Below are positions 15,044 to 24,374 of a DNA stretch of 36,993 nucleotides, in pieces. Position 1 is the stretch's first letter. Each line of letters begins with the position of its first letter. The DNA is from Novosphingobium hassiacum (GTDB taxonomy: Bacteria > Pseudomonadota > Alphaproteobacteria > Sphingomonadales > Sphingomonadaceae): assembly GCF_014196055.1 (NCBI RefSeq), contig NZ_JACICY010000020.1, forward strand, positions 1 to 36,993, in the 5' to 3' direction. Below the pieces are notes generated by a model. It searched no databases and was not told the DNA's origin. It was given only the letters and a program-made list of their open reading frames with translations. Made by a program: the position numbers and the translations under genes.

Positions 15044-18000
15044 TCACGGTTCGAGCTTGATCTGCAATTCTTCGAGAGCAGCCACGTCGACGCCCTCGTC
15101 AACGAGACGGTCAAGATAGGCCAGCAGGTCGTCTTGCCGCGGCTGCCCAAATGCCAGCCGATAGAGTGTCAGGCTGCGTTTGAGCCAACGTAGCCGCGTG
15201 TTTTCTCGACTCATGGGTAGCATTGGTACGCGGCGCTCGACCTTTACCGGACCATCAAAAACCCAGTACGGAACAAGTTCGGATTTGCTCGTGGTAGCGC
15301 GTTTGGCCGCGTTGAACATCGCCTCCCATGGGTCTGCCGGTGGCTTTGTAGACGTGCGGATTGCATCGGCATGAGCTCTGGCAACATTATGCCGGACCGC
15401 ATGTCCTTTGAACCGGTGAACACGCCCTTCCCTTTGCTCAAGATCGACCGGGTTCCCTGGGAGATTCCAATGATAGACTCGATAGCAATAGGGGTGAAAA
15501 TCCAAGCCTTCCTGACCGATCGATGTCGTGGCCAGCACAAATGGTCTGAAAGGCGAATTGAACGCATCTCGCACGCTTCCGAGCCGCACGGTTCCGCCTT
15601 CCTCGTCCTTGTATTCAGCTAATCGCATAGCGAAGCGACCGCGCATCCTGATGGACGGATGAAAGACGACCTTGCCGTCCTCAACTCCCACATCATCGAC
15701 ATCAATCTGGGAGGGGCGGACTGACAAGGCGTGGGTCATGGCCGCGGCCACGCCGGCGACACGTTCACGCTCGGAGCTCCCGGCCAAACCCTCGCCTTCG
15801 ACAAGATAATGGGCGTACTCGTCGAGCACTGACTGGAGGTTGTGCTCGACACCATGCGTCAATGCGCTGCGCCAGTAATGGTCATCGCGCTCTTGCCGTA
15901 GGAGAGCAACGGCGTCGTGCTGATTGAAGAGCGCCCGAAAACCCCAAGCGATTGATGCCGCGGCGTCCATCAAATGCGGATCATCCCACGCCAGTCCTGG
16001 CGCAATGCGATGGAGCGCGCGCAATGCACAGACAGCCGGACTTCCCAAGGCTACATCGACCAGTAGATCCAGCGTGTCGTTGTCGAGCTCCCCGAGCGAT
16101 GCCTCGGTTGCAGTCCTCCGCAACTCGGCGATGTGCTCTCGAAAGCCTTCCTCCTGGATCGTCCATCTGTAACCGAGATACTGCAGCCACCCGGAAGATT
16201 TGGTCTTCAACAATACGTCGATCGTTGCCGGTGTGGACCATTCTGCATCCCTGCCAGCTGCTTCTTCGCCATTTTCCTTGGCGAACAGGTGCCCCAGGGC
16301 AGTACGAATACGATCCGCAATCGCTGCGCGCATTTCTTCAACCGACAATTGTTCCGGAGCGCCAGAAAAGACGCTTAACGGATCACAGATTCTGGCCAGT
16401 GTTGGTGACGGATAGATCAGGTGCAGCGCGCGCATCGCAGCCGGGCGACCATCTACCAGCTTGAACTGAAGCGGACGGCGGCGCGTGGCTTCCGAGTAGG
16501 ACCGAACCACCGACGCTGCCCCCATCCGCCGTTCGGCTTCGTAGGAAAGCAGTGCGGCAAGCGCATCGGGCACCATCTGCCATGCAGAAAAGACAAGCGC
16601 TTTCGTAGCCGGTGTGCCCTCAGATGCCGGGCCATAATATGTTACCGCCGGGGGAAGCCAGAGGTGCTGATGGAGCCCTGAATCAAACAAATCAGCCATC
16701 AATGCTCGAAGGCGCCCATTAGCCGGATCAATCGGCTGATAAGCTTCGACCTGTTCGCGACTGATGCCCAGCGCCTGCGCATCGCTCAACGCTGATATCA
16801 GGGCCGGGTTCGAATTTGCGGCTTTATCCTTCAGGCGATGCTTTAGCGTGTAATCACGCATAAAATTCAGGAGGTAAGGTGCGGACTTCCAATACTCGAT
16901 GATTTCGCGCGCATCGACGGCTCGCGCGACGCGGGCAAACGCTTCGGCCTGATGAAGATCGGCAGGTGCGAGCGGCACGTTGATCGATGGCTCAGCCAGC
17001 ATCGAATCTCGTTCAGCAGTACTGCCAACGCGCTCGGTGCGCGCCATAACGCGCTTCAGTGTACGCTGAACCTTGTTGCGCGCGCGCTTGGCGTCGGTCG
17101 CGCTTGTCGGCAGTTGCTGGAGTAGCTTACGAAAGCGGCGCATTTCGCGGTCAAGTTCGACCTTGATGGTCGCCCCCTTATCGCGCCCGTAGAGGAACTC
17201 GATTGTTTCAAGGAAGTCCTCGTAATGATCGCCGTCATCAGGCTCATCGCCCGAGAGCGTGAGCATCTTGTAGGGAGTTGCGGAGAGTAGAAGGGTGCGT
17301 GCGCTGGCTGTATCGTCAGAATAGTCAAACAGGGCCCTTGCGAGCTCGGCCGGCTCCCCCTCACCGCGCAGCAATTCCCGAAAACGTTGGAATTCGTCGA
17401 GGATGATAAGATCTGGCTTAAGCGCACTGACGCAAGCGTGCGATAGCTTGCTCCGTAGCGCCCCGATTACCTCGTTTCGTTTCCAACGCTTCTCGTCAGG
17501 GTATGTTGGCTGGCGGCGCGGGAACAGCGAGATCATTTCGTCGATTGCCGACAACAGCGATGCATCTTGACGGACTGCGTCGTGGAAGTTCGAAACTATC
17601 GTCGGATCAATACCCTCAAGTGACATGCTACCGACGCACGCATCCCAGCGTCCATTCCCGGCGTCCACTTGCAGCGCGTTTCTGAGCGGCGTGAACGAAA
17701 AGCCCATGGCTTCAAGCAGGCGATGCAAGAGCGCCCGTTCTTCAACGACCCCGGTGGTAGATCGAAGATTGAACGTGGTTCCAGGCGTGAGGCTGATGAA
17801 ATTGACCTTGTTCGCAGACAGATCTTGTTCGCCGCGAAGCTGCAATGGCACCAAGGTCATGCGAGTGGGCAAGGCCATCGCACGCTTTCCCAATACATTG
17901 AGACGATTGAGATTTTGCGCGGCGATGGCCTGATTGGAGCAGATGTAAAGAATGTCGATCCGCTTTGATCGATTCCACAACGCTTCGATGGTCTTGGCGA

Positions 18001-18169
18001 TCACCCCGCGGGCAACCATGGTTTTGCCCAGACCCACTTCGTCTGCGACCAGGAACTGACGCACGGGATCAGCGCCATGCAAACGGTCGAACACATACTC
18101 TACCGTGCGACGCTGAAAGCGCTTGAGTTGAGCGAGTGCGGCGCCCGCGTCGAACGGCTCATTCTCCAT
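15044..18169 (-). CDS. SNF2/DEAD-type superfamily 2 helicase
   Basis: A 1,041-residue helicase-like ATPase. Walker A VADEVGLGKT (41-50), motif II DEFQ (258-261), motif III LLLSATPY (293-300), and in the second RecA lobe ATTSIGQEGLDF (880-891) and motif VI QREGRVHRF (912-920). The long middle region (about 320-800) is helical and likely holds specificity. It resembles SNF2-like translocases of DISARM-like and other phage-defence loci, which move on duplex DNA or RNA. Its ATG overlaps the end of the PLD gene by 11 bp and has a strong GGAGGAG seven bases upstream, so it is translated with the PLD protein. It is the last gene of the core operon. Confidence 0.85.
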   Translation of the reverse strand: MENEPFDAGAALAQLKRFQRRTVEYVFDRLHGADPVRQFLVADEVGLGKTMVARGVIAKTIEALWNRSKRIDILYICSNQAIAAQNLNRLNVLGKRAMALPTRMTLVPLQLRGEQDLSANKVNFISLTPGTTFNLRSTTGVVEERALLHRLLEAMGFSFTPLRNALQVDAGNGRWDACVGSMSLEGIDPTIVSNFHDAVRQDASLLSAIDEMISLFPRRQPTYPDEKRWKRNEVIGALRSKLSHACVSALKPDLIILDEFQRFRELLRGEGEPAELARALFDYSDDTASARTLLLSATPYKMLTLSGDEPDDGDHYEDFLETIEFLYGRDKGATIKVELDREMRRFRKLLQQLPTSATDAKRARNKVQRTLKRVMARTERVGSTAERDSMLAEPSINVPLAPADLHQAEAFARVARAVDAREIIEYWKSAPYLLNFMRDYTLKHRLKDKAANSNPALISALSDAQALGISREQVEAYQPIDPANGRLRALMADLFDSGLHQHLWLPPAVTYYGPASEGTPATKALVFSAWQMVPDALAALLSYEAERRMGAASVVRSYSEATRRRPLQFKLVDGRPAAMRALHLIYPSPTLARICDPLSVFSGAPEQLSVEEMRAAIADRIRTALGHLFAKENGEEAAGRDAEWSTPATIDVLLKTKSSGWLQYLGYRWTIQEEGFREHIAELRRTATEASLGELDNDTLDLLVDVALGSPAVCALRALHRIAPGLAWDDPHLMDAAASIAWGFRALFNQHDAVALLRQERDDHYWRSALTHGVEHNLQSVLDEYAHYLVEGEGLAGSSERERVAGVAAAMTHALSVRPSQIDVDDVGVEDGKVVFHPSIRMRGRFAMRLAEYKDEEGGTVRLGSVRDAFNSPFRPFVLATTSIGQEGLDFHPYCYRVYHWNLPGNPVDLEQREGRVHRFKGHAVRHNVARAHADAIRTSTKPPADPWEAMFNAAKRATTSKSELVPYWVFDGPVKVERRVPMLPMSRENTRLRWLKRSLTLYRLAFGQPRQDDLLAYLDRLVDEGVDVAALEELQIKLEP

Positions 18170-20006
18170 TGCCGGACTCCTCCAGTACGGCGCGGAATGT
18201 CTGCCAGAGAACCCGAAACTCTTCGGGTATTGGGTCTGCGCCTTCCGTATTTGCCTCTGTTAGCCTGGTCATCAGACGATCGACCGCATCCAGGCGCCCA
18301 TCCTTGGCGCAAAGGGCCCGGACGAGTTCCTCGAGTAACGGCTCATCGTCGGCCACGGCCATGGCCCACCCTGCCCCACTGCCGCTTCCATCGGCAGCTA
18401 ATGCCGCCGCAAACGGATCACCGAGTGCGGTGAGCAAGAGCCTCAAATAGCGCAGGAATGTTTTGCGATCATTGATCACCGATCGCATAATCGCTGCGTC
18501 GCGCTCGGCCGGTAGGCCCTCAATCGGCAAGCCGGTGCTAAAAAGGACGCTTTGACCGGTTGCCCGTTCCTTCATTTCAATCGCCAGAAAACGTGTGACA
18601 TCGGCGAGCGCAACCACACCCAAGTCCAAAGCCTCACCGGCTTCCAGTGATGCCTGGGCATCCCTGGAGTGCCCTTCCCCTCGGGTTATCGGCCAAACCC
18701 GCACTCGGTTGATGTTCGCAAGTGCAATGCCTCCAGCAGGCGGAATTAGCCACATGCGCCAATTGCCTGGGCCCTCGGTCACGTCTGCTTCACAACGGAT
18801 GCTGAGGCATCCGCGGGCAAGTGCCCGCCGGGCATCAAGGAGCACCCTTTCAGCAGCACGCTCGGAGGCGTCAGCAGCAGCCAATTCTCCTGGAACGTAA
18901 GCACGAGTGAGACGCCCGAACCCGTTCTCGCCGAGAATGGCCTCGATCGACCCCAGCTTTGACGTCTTACCCGTGAACGTGATGAAGAACTCGACATTTC
19001 GCCCTGAGATGAACGCGGGTTTAGTCGCATTGCCGGAGCCTAAGGTCAGACGGGTATCCCAGCTGTGCTCAGCGACAATTATCTTGGCGTGGAGCCCTTC
19101 CAAAGCTCCCGAAATAGCTTCCTCGCCATCTTCACGCTCGGCCATTTCATCCAGAACCGCGACATGTGCGAAATCGTCGAGTGTTTCGGCAGCTATGCAG
19201 GCAAGCTGATCGGGCCTGCTTATCAAGATTTCGGCGGAGCGGCGCGCCTTTCCAGCCAACATCGATAACGCGTCATCGTCGCAAAATGGCGAGACCACAC
19301 CGATGCGCGTGCATTCCGGCGGCTGCCAAGGCCGTCCTCCCAGCCCGTTGACTGCGAACTCAAATTTTTCACAGGCATCGGGCAATGACCACTCGGCGTA
19401 GCGCATGTCTTCGGCGAGTTCCGAAGTGAGCGCCCGCTGCTCATCCGGGACCGGGCTGACCGCGAGATCTGGGAGCGCGGAGAGCAACGCGTACAACGGA
19501 CGGTTCTGGGCCTTAGGCTGGCGAGTGCGGCGTCCGTCGAGACGCACGGCTATGTCCCATGACCTGTCGCGCGTAAGATTGCGTGACAATACGAGCACCC
19601 TGAGAACATCATCGCCCTCTTCGTCCAATGGCTTGAACCGCAGCGCCCAGATTTTCGGATGGAAGCTACCCTCTCCTGGCGCTTGGACTTCGACGATAAC
19701 CTTCTCAAGCAACGAGCAAAGTCGAGATTGTTGGGCAAGCCCCGCATGGATTTGACCTGCCTCGGCGAAGACGGCCAAGCGCCCCGAAATCCGTTCTGCT
19801 CCCTCGAGCAGAGCAATAGGATGCTGCAGAATTTCCTCTCTATTGTCGGCGGCAAACAATGCCAGGCTGACCGGCACGGCTAGCGCCGTCTCAAAATCGA
19901 GTGAGAATGTCGTCGCCACGCCGGCATCGAAGCGATACCCGGGGGGAGCCTGAAGGCTATCGCCGTAGAGAAGCCGGTTTTCGGGATCGAGCGTCGCCCT
20001 GTTCAA
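18159..20006 (-). CDS. Phospholipase-D-like phosphodiesterase with two HKD motifs
   Basis: 615 residues from the chosen TTG. Two HKD motifs are readable: HPK (116-118) with SRNLTRD (141-147), and HAK (306-308) with LTLGSGNATK (321-330). This is the arrangement of a complete PLD-fold active site, as in nucleases of defence systems. The opening RLLYGDSLQAPPGYRFD is typical for PLD proteins next to helicases. I chose TTG at 20006: it overlaps the DUF6361 stop as TTGA and has AAGGA nine bases upstream; a longer frame to 20084 would overlap the neighbour by 82 bp. Together with the helicase it probably forms a DNA- or RNA-processing module. Confidence 0.85.
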   Translation of the reverse strand: MNRATLDPENRLLYGDSLQAPPGYRFDAGVATTFSLDFETALAVPVSLALFAADNREEILQHPIALLEGAERISGRLAVFAEAGQIHAGLAQQSRLCSLLEKVIVEVQAPGEGSFHPKIWALRFKPLDEEGDDVLRVLVLSRNLTRDRSWDIAVRLDGRRTRQPKAQNRPLYALLSALPDLAVSPVPDEQRALTSELAEDMRYAEWSLPDACEKFEFAVNGLGGRPWQPPECTRIGVVSPFCDDDALSMLAGKARRSAEILISRPDQLACIAAETLDDFAHVAVLDEMAEREDGEEAISGALEGLHAKIIVAEHSWDTRLTLGSGNATKPAFISGRNVEFFITFTGKTSKLGSIEAILGENGFGRLTRAYVPGELAAADASERAAERVLLDARRALARGCLSIRCEADVTEGPGNWRMWLIPPAGGIALANINRVRVWPITRGEGHSRDAQASLEAGEALDLGVVALADVTRFLAIEMKERATGQSVLFSTGLPIEGLPAERDAAIMRSVINDRKTFLRYLRLLLTALGDPFAAALAADGSGSGAGWAMAVADDEPLLEELVRALCAKDGRLDAVDRLMTRLTEANTEGADPIPEEFRVLWQTFRAVLEESGNGE

Positions 20007-21181
20007 CGCTTGAGATCCTTCAGATGGCTCTGTGCGATTGACCAGCGAAACTGAAGCCTTCCAGTTCCGGATGCTCCTTGCCAACGGTCCCGCGCACTCT
20101 TGTTTGCAAACCGGGATTGCCCCTTCTTGAGCCTCCTCTCACGCGTCATGACGAGCGCGCTTGCTGCGTCACGATTGCGGCCTAATCCTCCCTCCTTCCG
20201 CACCAAGGCCACCCATTCGGTGACAAACCGCTTGGCCGGTTCGAGGACCGAATGTCCGGTATGACGTGTCTCGTGCCAGAAATCGTCCAGCGACCAGGAT
20301 GCCAATTCCTTGGTATCGAGTTCGTCGCTCCATTCGGTGAGTGCGGTCTGGTAGCGCTCGATCCAGTCCTCGTTTTCCCGCAGCTCACTCAACAGCAGAT
20401 TGTAGAGCAGCGCGGCGCCATGCATGACGCCCGAGAATATCCTGGCATGTTCAACCAGCACTCGTGCCGGGGCGGGAAAATCCGCCATATGCGGATGCAG
20501 CCATATTGCATCTGCCTGTGCCCGATCGCTCCGACTTGCCAAATAGGTCAAGAGGCTGTGGGGATGGCGATCGACAAGGCGATCGACAAGAAAACTCGCC
20601 TCGTCCGGTTCCAGATCGAAATCGACGGTGTCAGGCCATCCCTTCGGTGGCTGAGGCATGCGGTCGTGCCACAGATGTCGATGCCGCTGTGCCCCGCTCA
20701 TGTCGTCTTCGACGTGATCCTTACCAGTATCCTTGGGCCAGTGCGGCAAGGCGGCAAAATAGGCATCAATCGAACCAGGAAATTGCCGGATGCCCCAGCT
20801 TTCCAGTCCCGACCAATAGATACTGCTCGGCAGGCGCTTGAGCTTCTCGCCAGCGTCCTTGCCAATGATGCCAACGGCGCCAGGCGCGCCAGACATCAGC
20901 GCCTGCCCAAGTTCGATTTCCTTCTGACGTGCTTTGGCTGCAATGTCTCGCGGACTGAGATGAGACGGCAGGGAGTCGAATATCCACGGAATGAACAGCA
21001 TGTACCGCAGCCGCGTGTGAATGGTGCTCGTTCCTGGAAAAAGATGATCGGCTATGGAATCCCTGATCGCGCCAAGCCCAAGCTCGTCGCGGCTATCCTG
21101 CTCACGGAACAGGTCCATCAACCGCTGCGCACGATCGCGTTCTGTCTCGTCAAAATCGACCCAGCCAATTGCTGAACTCAT
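20003..21181 (-). CDS. DUF6361-like protein
   Basis: 392 residues from the ATG at 21181. The opening MSSAIGWVDFDETERDRAQRLM, the following LGAIRDSIADHLFPGTSTIHTRLRYMLFIPWIF and the segment IYWSGLESWGI agree with what I remember of DUF6361, found beside PLD and helicase genes. No catalytic motif is recognised; the protein looks helical and may be a structural or DNA-binding subunit. The gene sits between the AddA-like gene (25-bp gap) and the PLD gene (4-bp overlap). The family name is from memory. Confidence 0.7.
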   Translation of the reverse strand: MSSAIGWVDFDETERDRAQRLMDLFREQDSRDELGLGAIRDSIADHLFPGTSTIHTRLRYMLFIPWIFDSLPSHLSPRDIAAKARQKEIELGQALMSGAPGAVGIIGKDAGEKLKRLPSSIYWSGLESWGIRQFPGSIDAYFAALPHWPKDTGKDHVEDDMSGAQRHRHLWHDRMPQPPKGWPDTVDFDLEPDEASFLVDRLVDRHPHSLLTYLASRSDRAQADAIWLHPHMADFPAPARVLVEHARIFSGVMHGAALLYNLLLSELRENEDWIERYQTALTEWSDELDTKELASWSLDDFWHETRHTGHSVLEPAKRFVTEWVALVRKEGGLGRNRDAASALVMTRERRLKKGQSRFANKSARDRWQGASGTGRLQFRWSIAQSHLKDLKR

Positions 21182-21206
21182 TCTTAGCGCCAAGTGCTAG
21201 TGCCCC

Positions 21207-24200
21207 TCAGATCCCTCTGCCCAGCGTCAGTTCGCCGGTCTCTGTCCAGAAAACGGCGACGCCATCAACGGACTTGCCACCCATTGCCCCAACTGCATCA
21301 ACATAGGCTGCCAGTTGCGGCCAGTAGCGTTCAAAGCGCAGCGCAGGATTTGAGACCGCCCCGCTCTTGTGATCCACGATCATGAAGCCGCTGGGACCTT
21401 CAGCGATGAGATCCAGGATGATGCTTTGGCTCCCACCATCTGAAAGAGGAATGTCGATCGGTTGCTCGACATGCAGTTGCGTATAGCCAAGGTCGGCGAG
21501 AGCCTGACGCAGAGCCTCTGCCTGCTGCACAAGAAATTCCACTTCGGCATCGAGAATGCGGCAATGCTCGTGAACCTTATGGGATAGATCAGGACGGCAG
21601 AGGAGAATGCGCAGCGCTTCGTGGATCGCCGTGCCCCTATCGGTCGCCTGCACGAGGTCGGGTCCGGCAAGCATGACACCTGGTGCGATCGCACGCGTCT
21701 CGATCTGAGAAGGAAGCGGCCGTGACGTTTCAGTTGCCTGCGAGGGGCTTACCACAGATGCCATGGCGTCGATCGGGCGCCGCTCCAGGGCAAATCGCAG
21801 CTCGCGGTCGGACGCGTCGAGATGAACCTTGTTCTCAGCCTCGAACGAAGCCGGCAACTCCTTGCTGCAGATCGTCATGCGCGCAGGAAATTCTTCGGCG
21901 CCGACGCTGATCTGGTTACCCTGAAATCTGATGCCGCAGGCGTCATTCAGAAGGCGGCGGGCAGTGATCGGCAGAGGCGGATCAACCTTCTCATCGTCCT
22001 GCGGCCATTCGATTATCAGGCGATCCCGCGCACGGGTCAGGGCCACGTAAAGCAACCGCCTCGCTGTTTCTTCGGACTCCGGATGGAGTTCATGAAGAAA
22101 GCGATCGGTCGCTTCAGGGGCGGCGAATTCCGGAGCATAGGCGAGCGTTGCTTCCTCGATCACATGATCGAGATCGTCGAACCCCGGAAACTTCGTGCTG
22201 AAGGTCCCGGCACGGGGGTCGAGCTTGTGGTCGAGCCCGCAGACAACGACGATTGGCCATTCACGTCCCTTGGATGCGTGCCAGGTGACGATCTCGACGC
22301 CGTCGGCTTCACTGCCTGAAGGGTTAGGCCGCAGATCTTCGCCTTTGAGACCGACCTTGTTCTCAAGCCAGCCGAGAAAGACGTTAGCGCTCTGCCCATA
22401 ATAGCCGGACGCTTCGCGCATGTCGCGGTGAGCATCCATGAATGCTGCGGCTTCCGCTTCGAACCGGAGCAGGTCTGCTCTCATCTGGGCTGGGTCATCG
22501 AGCCTGTCGCACCAGTCGCGAAGCCCCGCGACTTCGATGACTTGGTGAACCAGACGATCAACCGGTGTCGCAAGCGAGTCTGGCCAAAGTCTCTGCAGCG
22601 CAGTCAATTCAGGCGTGTCGATGCGGCCTTGCTCGGCAAGCGCCCTGATCGCGTCCGGAAGCGCTGTCGCCCCAGGACCAAGCGTCGCCGTACAAATCGC
22701 GGCATGGCTGTCCGCAGGATCGACGGCGAACCGCAGGGCAAAGCACGCGGCCTGGACGATCTTGCTCTGCCACCAGCCACCTTCAGCCACGCGAACCGGC
22801 AGGCCGAGGGACCGCAGTGCGCTGGCATAGCTCGCGCAATGGCTATGGGTGGGGCACAGGACCGCGATGTCTCTGGGCTCCAACGGCCGCAAAATCTTCG
22901 TATGCCTGTCGATGATAGTCACATGATCGTCGGACAGCAGGGAGAGAAGGCGATCCGCGACGAAATGCTGAGGCTTCCCGCCCGAGCGCGCGCCGCGCTT
23001 GTTAGCCAGTTCTATGATCTCAAGCGCGGTGTCATGTCCGGTGGGGTTCTGCGCGGTGAGCGAAGTGTAGTCATCGCCGAAAAGGCAGGGGCCGAGCGCG
23101 TTGACGAAATCCATGATCCGCGGATCGGAACGCCAGTTCCGGTTGAGCGGGCTGGTTTCAAATTGCTTCGTAAGCGCGACGGTCAGCCGTGGGTCCGCAC
23201 CTTGAAAGCCCATGATGGCCTGCTTGGTATCTCCGACGACGAGCGAGCGCTTCGCTTGCCGCGCCAGGGCCCACAGGAACGTGAACTGGATCGGGTTGGT
23301 GTCCTGGAACTCGTCGACAATGACGCAGTCTACCTCGTCCATGATCGCGGCAAGCACGCCGGGCTTGTCATCGAGGATCCGCGCGGCGTTGGTGACCATG
23401 TCGCTGAAATCGATCACGCCGAGTTCCCGCTTGCGGGTCTCATAGTCGGTCATGGCCGATTGGGCGCCTTCCACGAGTGCGCGCGCATGAGAAACCGCAT
23501 CTTCGAGCGGACCCGGATGATAGACCAGTGTGTCGGCCGCCGCCATGACTGCGGCGGCCAGGTCATCGTAACCATCAGGCGTCGGACTACCGCGCTTGGA
23601 CTGGCGGAGATCACGCAGCCGCTGCCAGAGCTTCCAGTCCTTCCCGCCGGTCGAGAGGAGTTGTTCGGCTTGCTTCAAGGCGCGGAAATTATCCCGAAAC
23701 GCCGTCTTGGCCGCGGCACTTCCAGCGTCGACCGCCAGCGATCGCGGAAAGGCGAGAAGCAGTGCGTCGACGGCCTTTTTCAAGCCTGCCGCCAAGGTCT
23801 CTGGCACCCCGACCGGTTGGCGATATCCTTGCCTGATCGAGGACTCGACGAATTCGGCCATCGCCGGGTCGCTTCCCCGCGACCCAAGCGTTCGCAGGAG
23901 TGCAATCACGCCGAGCAACGTCTTGCGGAAGCTGTCTTCCGCCGTGTCGTCCGAGGTGAAGCTACCCCGGTAGCCATAGGCCCCGAGGTTACGGGAAAGC
24001 TCGCTTAGCGCCTGGTTTTCCTCGATCGAACGGCGGATGAGCAGGTCCTGCTCGTCCTCGGCGATGAGACGTTGCTGCGGCGAAGAGCCTGCCGCAAAGG
24101 CATGTTCAATCAGCAGTCGGCGTCCAAGGCCATGGATCGTAGAAACATAGGCTCGTTCAACGGCCAAAGCCGCTTGCAGATTGCCGTCAGCAATCAGTGC

Positions 24201-24374
24201 TCCACGTATCCTTTGACGAAGTTCCCCAGCCGCGGCCTCCGTGAAAGTGACGGCCAGGATCCGCTCTGGCCGAACTTTGCCGTCGCGTACCCACTGAGTG
24301 AGGGTTTCCTGGATGTGATGGGTCTTGCCAGCCCCTGCACCGGCTGGAACGATCGAAAGCTCAGTCATCTTCAT
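21207..24374 (-). CDS. AddA-like UvrD helicase with C-terminal PD-(D/E)XK nuclease
   Basis: 1,055 residues. Walker A VPAGAGAGKT (9-18), motif Ia AVTFTEAAAGELRQR, motif II VDEFQD (353-358), motif III GDTKQAIMGFQGAD (381-394), motif VI RRLLYVALTRARDRL. The C-terminal nuclease shows GTAIHEAL, ILDLIAEG (Asp988), VDHKSG (Asp1001, Lys1003) and PQLAAY (Gln1020), so both activities look intact. Housekeeping AddA is about 1,150-1,250 residues and lies with addB elsewhere, so this is probably a specialised paralogue. The ATG at 24374 (or 24368) overlaps the AddB-like stop. Expected role: unwinding and degrading linear DNA together with the AddB-like protein. Confidence 0.88.
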   Translation of the reverse strand: MKMTELSIVPAGAGAGKTHHIQETLTQWVRDGKVRPERILAVTFTEAAAGELRQRIRGALIADGNLQAALAVERAYVSTIHGLGRRLLIEHAFAAGSSPQQRLIAEDEQDLLIRRSIEENQALSELSRNLGAYGYRGSFTSDDTAEDSFRKTLLGVIALLRTLGSRGSDPAMAEFVESSIRQGYRQPVGVPETLAAGLKKAVDALLLAFPRSLAVDAGSAAAKTAFRDNFRALKQAEQLLSTGGKDWKLWQRLRDLRQSKRGSPTPDGYDDLAAAVMAAADTLVYHPGPLEDAVSHARALVEGAQSAMTDYETRKRELGVIDFSDMVTNAARILDDKPGVLAAIMDEVDCVIVDEFQDTNPIQFTFLWALARQAKRSLVVGDTKQAIMGFQGADPRLTVALTKQFETSPLNRNWRSDPRIMDFVNALGPCLFGDDYTSLTAQNPTGHDTALEIIELANKRGARSGGKPQHFVADRLLSLLSDDHVTIIDRHTKILRPLEPRDIAVLCPTHSHCASYASALRSLGLPVRVAEGGWWQSKIVQAACFALRFAVDPADSHAAICTATLGPGATALPDAIRALAEQGRIDTPELTALQRLWPDSLATPVDRLVHQVIEVAGLRDWCDRLDDPAQMRADLLRFEAEAAAFMDAHRDMREASGYYGQSANVFLGWLENKVGLKGEDLRPNPSGSEADGVEIVTWHASKGREWPIVVVCGLDHKLDPRAGTFSTKFPGFDDLDHVIEEATLAYAPEFAAPEATDRFLHELHPESEETARRLLYVALTRARDRLIIEWPQDDEKVDPPLPITARRLLNDACGIRFQGNQISVGAEEFPARMTICSKELPASFEAENKVHLDASDRELRFALERRPIDAMASVVSPSQATETSRPLPSQIETRAIAPGVMLAGPDLVQATDRGTAIHEALRILLCRPDLSHKVHEHCRILDAEVEFLVQQAEALRQALADLGYTQLHVEQPIDIPLSDGGSQSIILDLIAEGPSGFMIVDHKSGAVSNPALRFERYWPQLAAYVDAVGAMGGKSVDGVAVFWTETGELTLGRGI

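Noticed and set aside
15044..20006. DISARM system, because of the helicase plus PLD pair
   Set aside because: There is no methyltransferase and no recognisable DUF1998 (DrmB) protein; DUF6361 and AddAB-like genes are not DISARM components.
22428..24008. Long plus-strand frame opposite the AddA-like gene
   Set aside because: It is an antisense shadow: the minus-strand protein has all helicase and nuclease motifs, while this frame is Arg-rich and has no domain.
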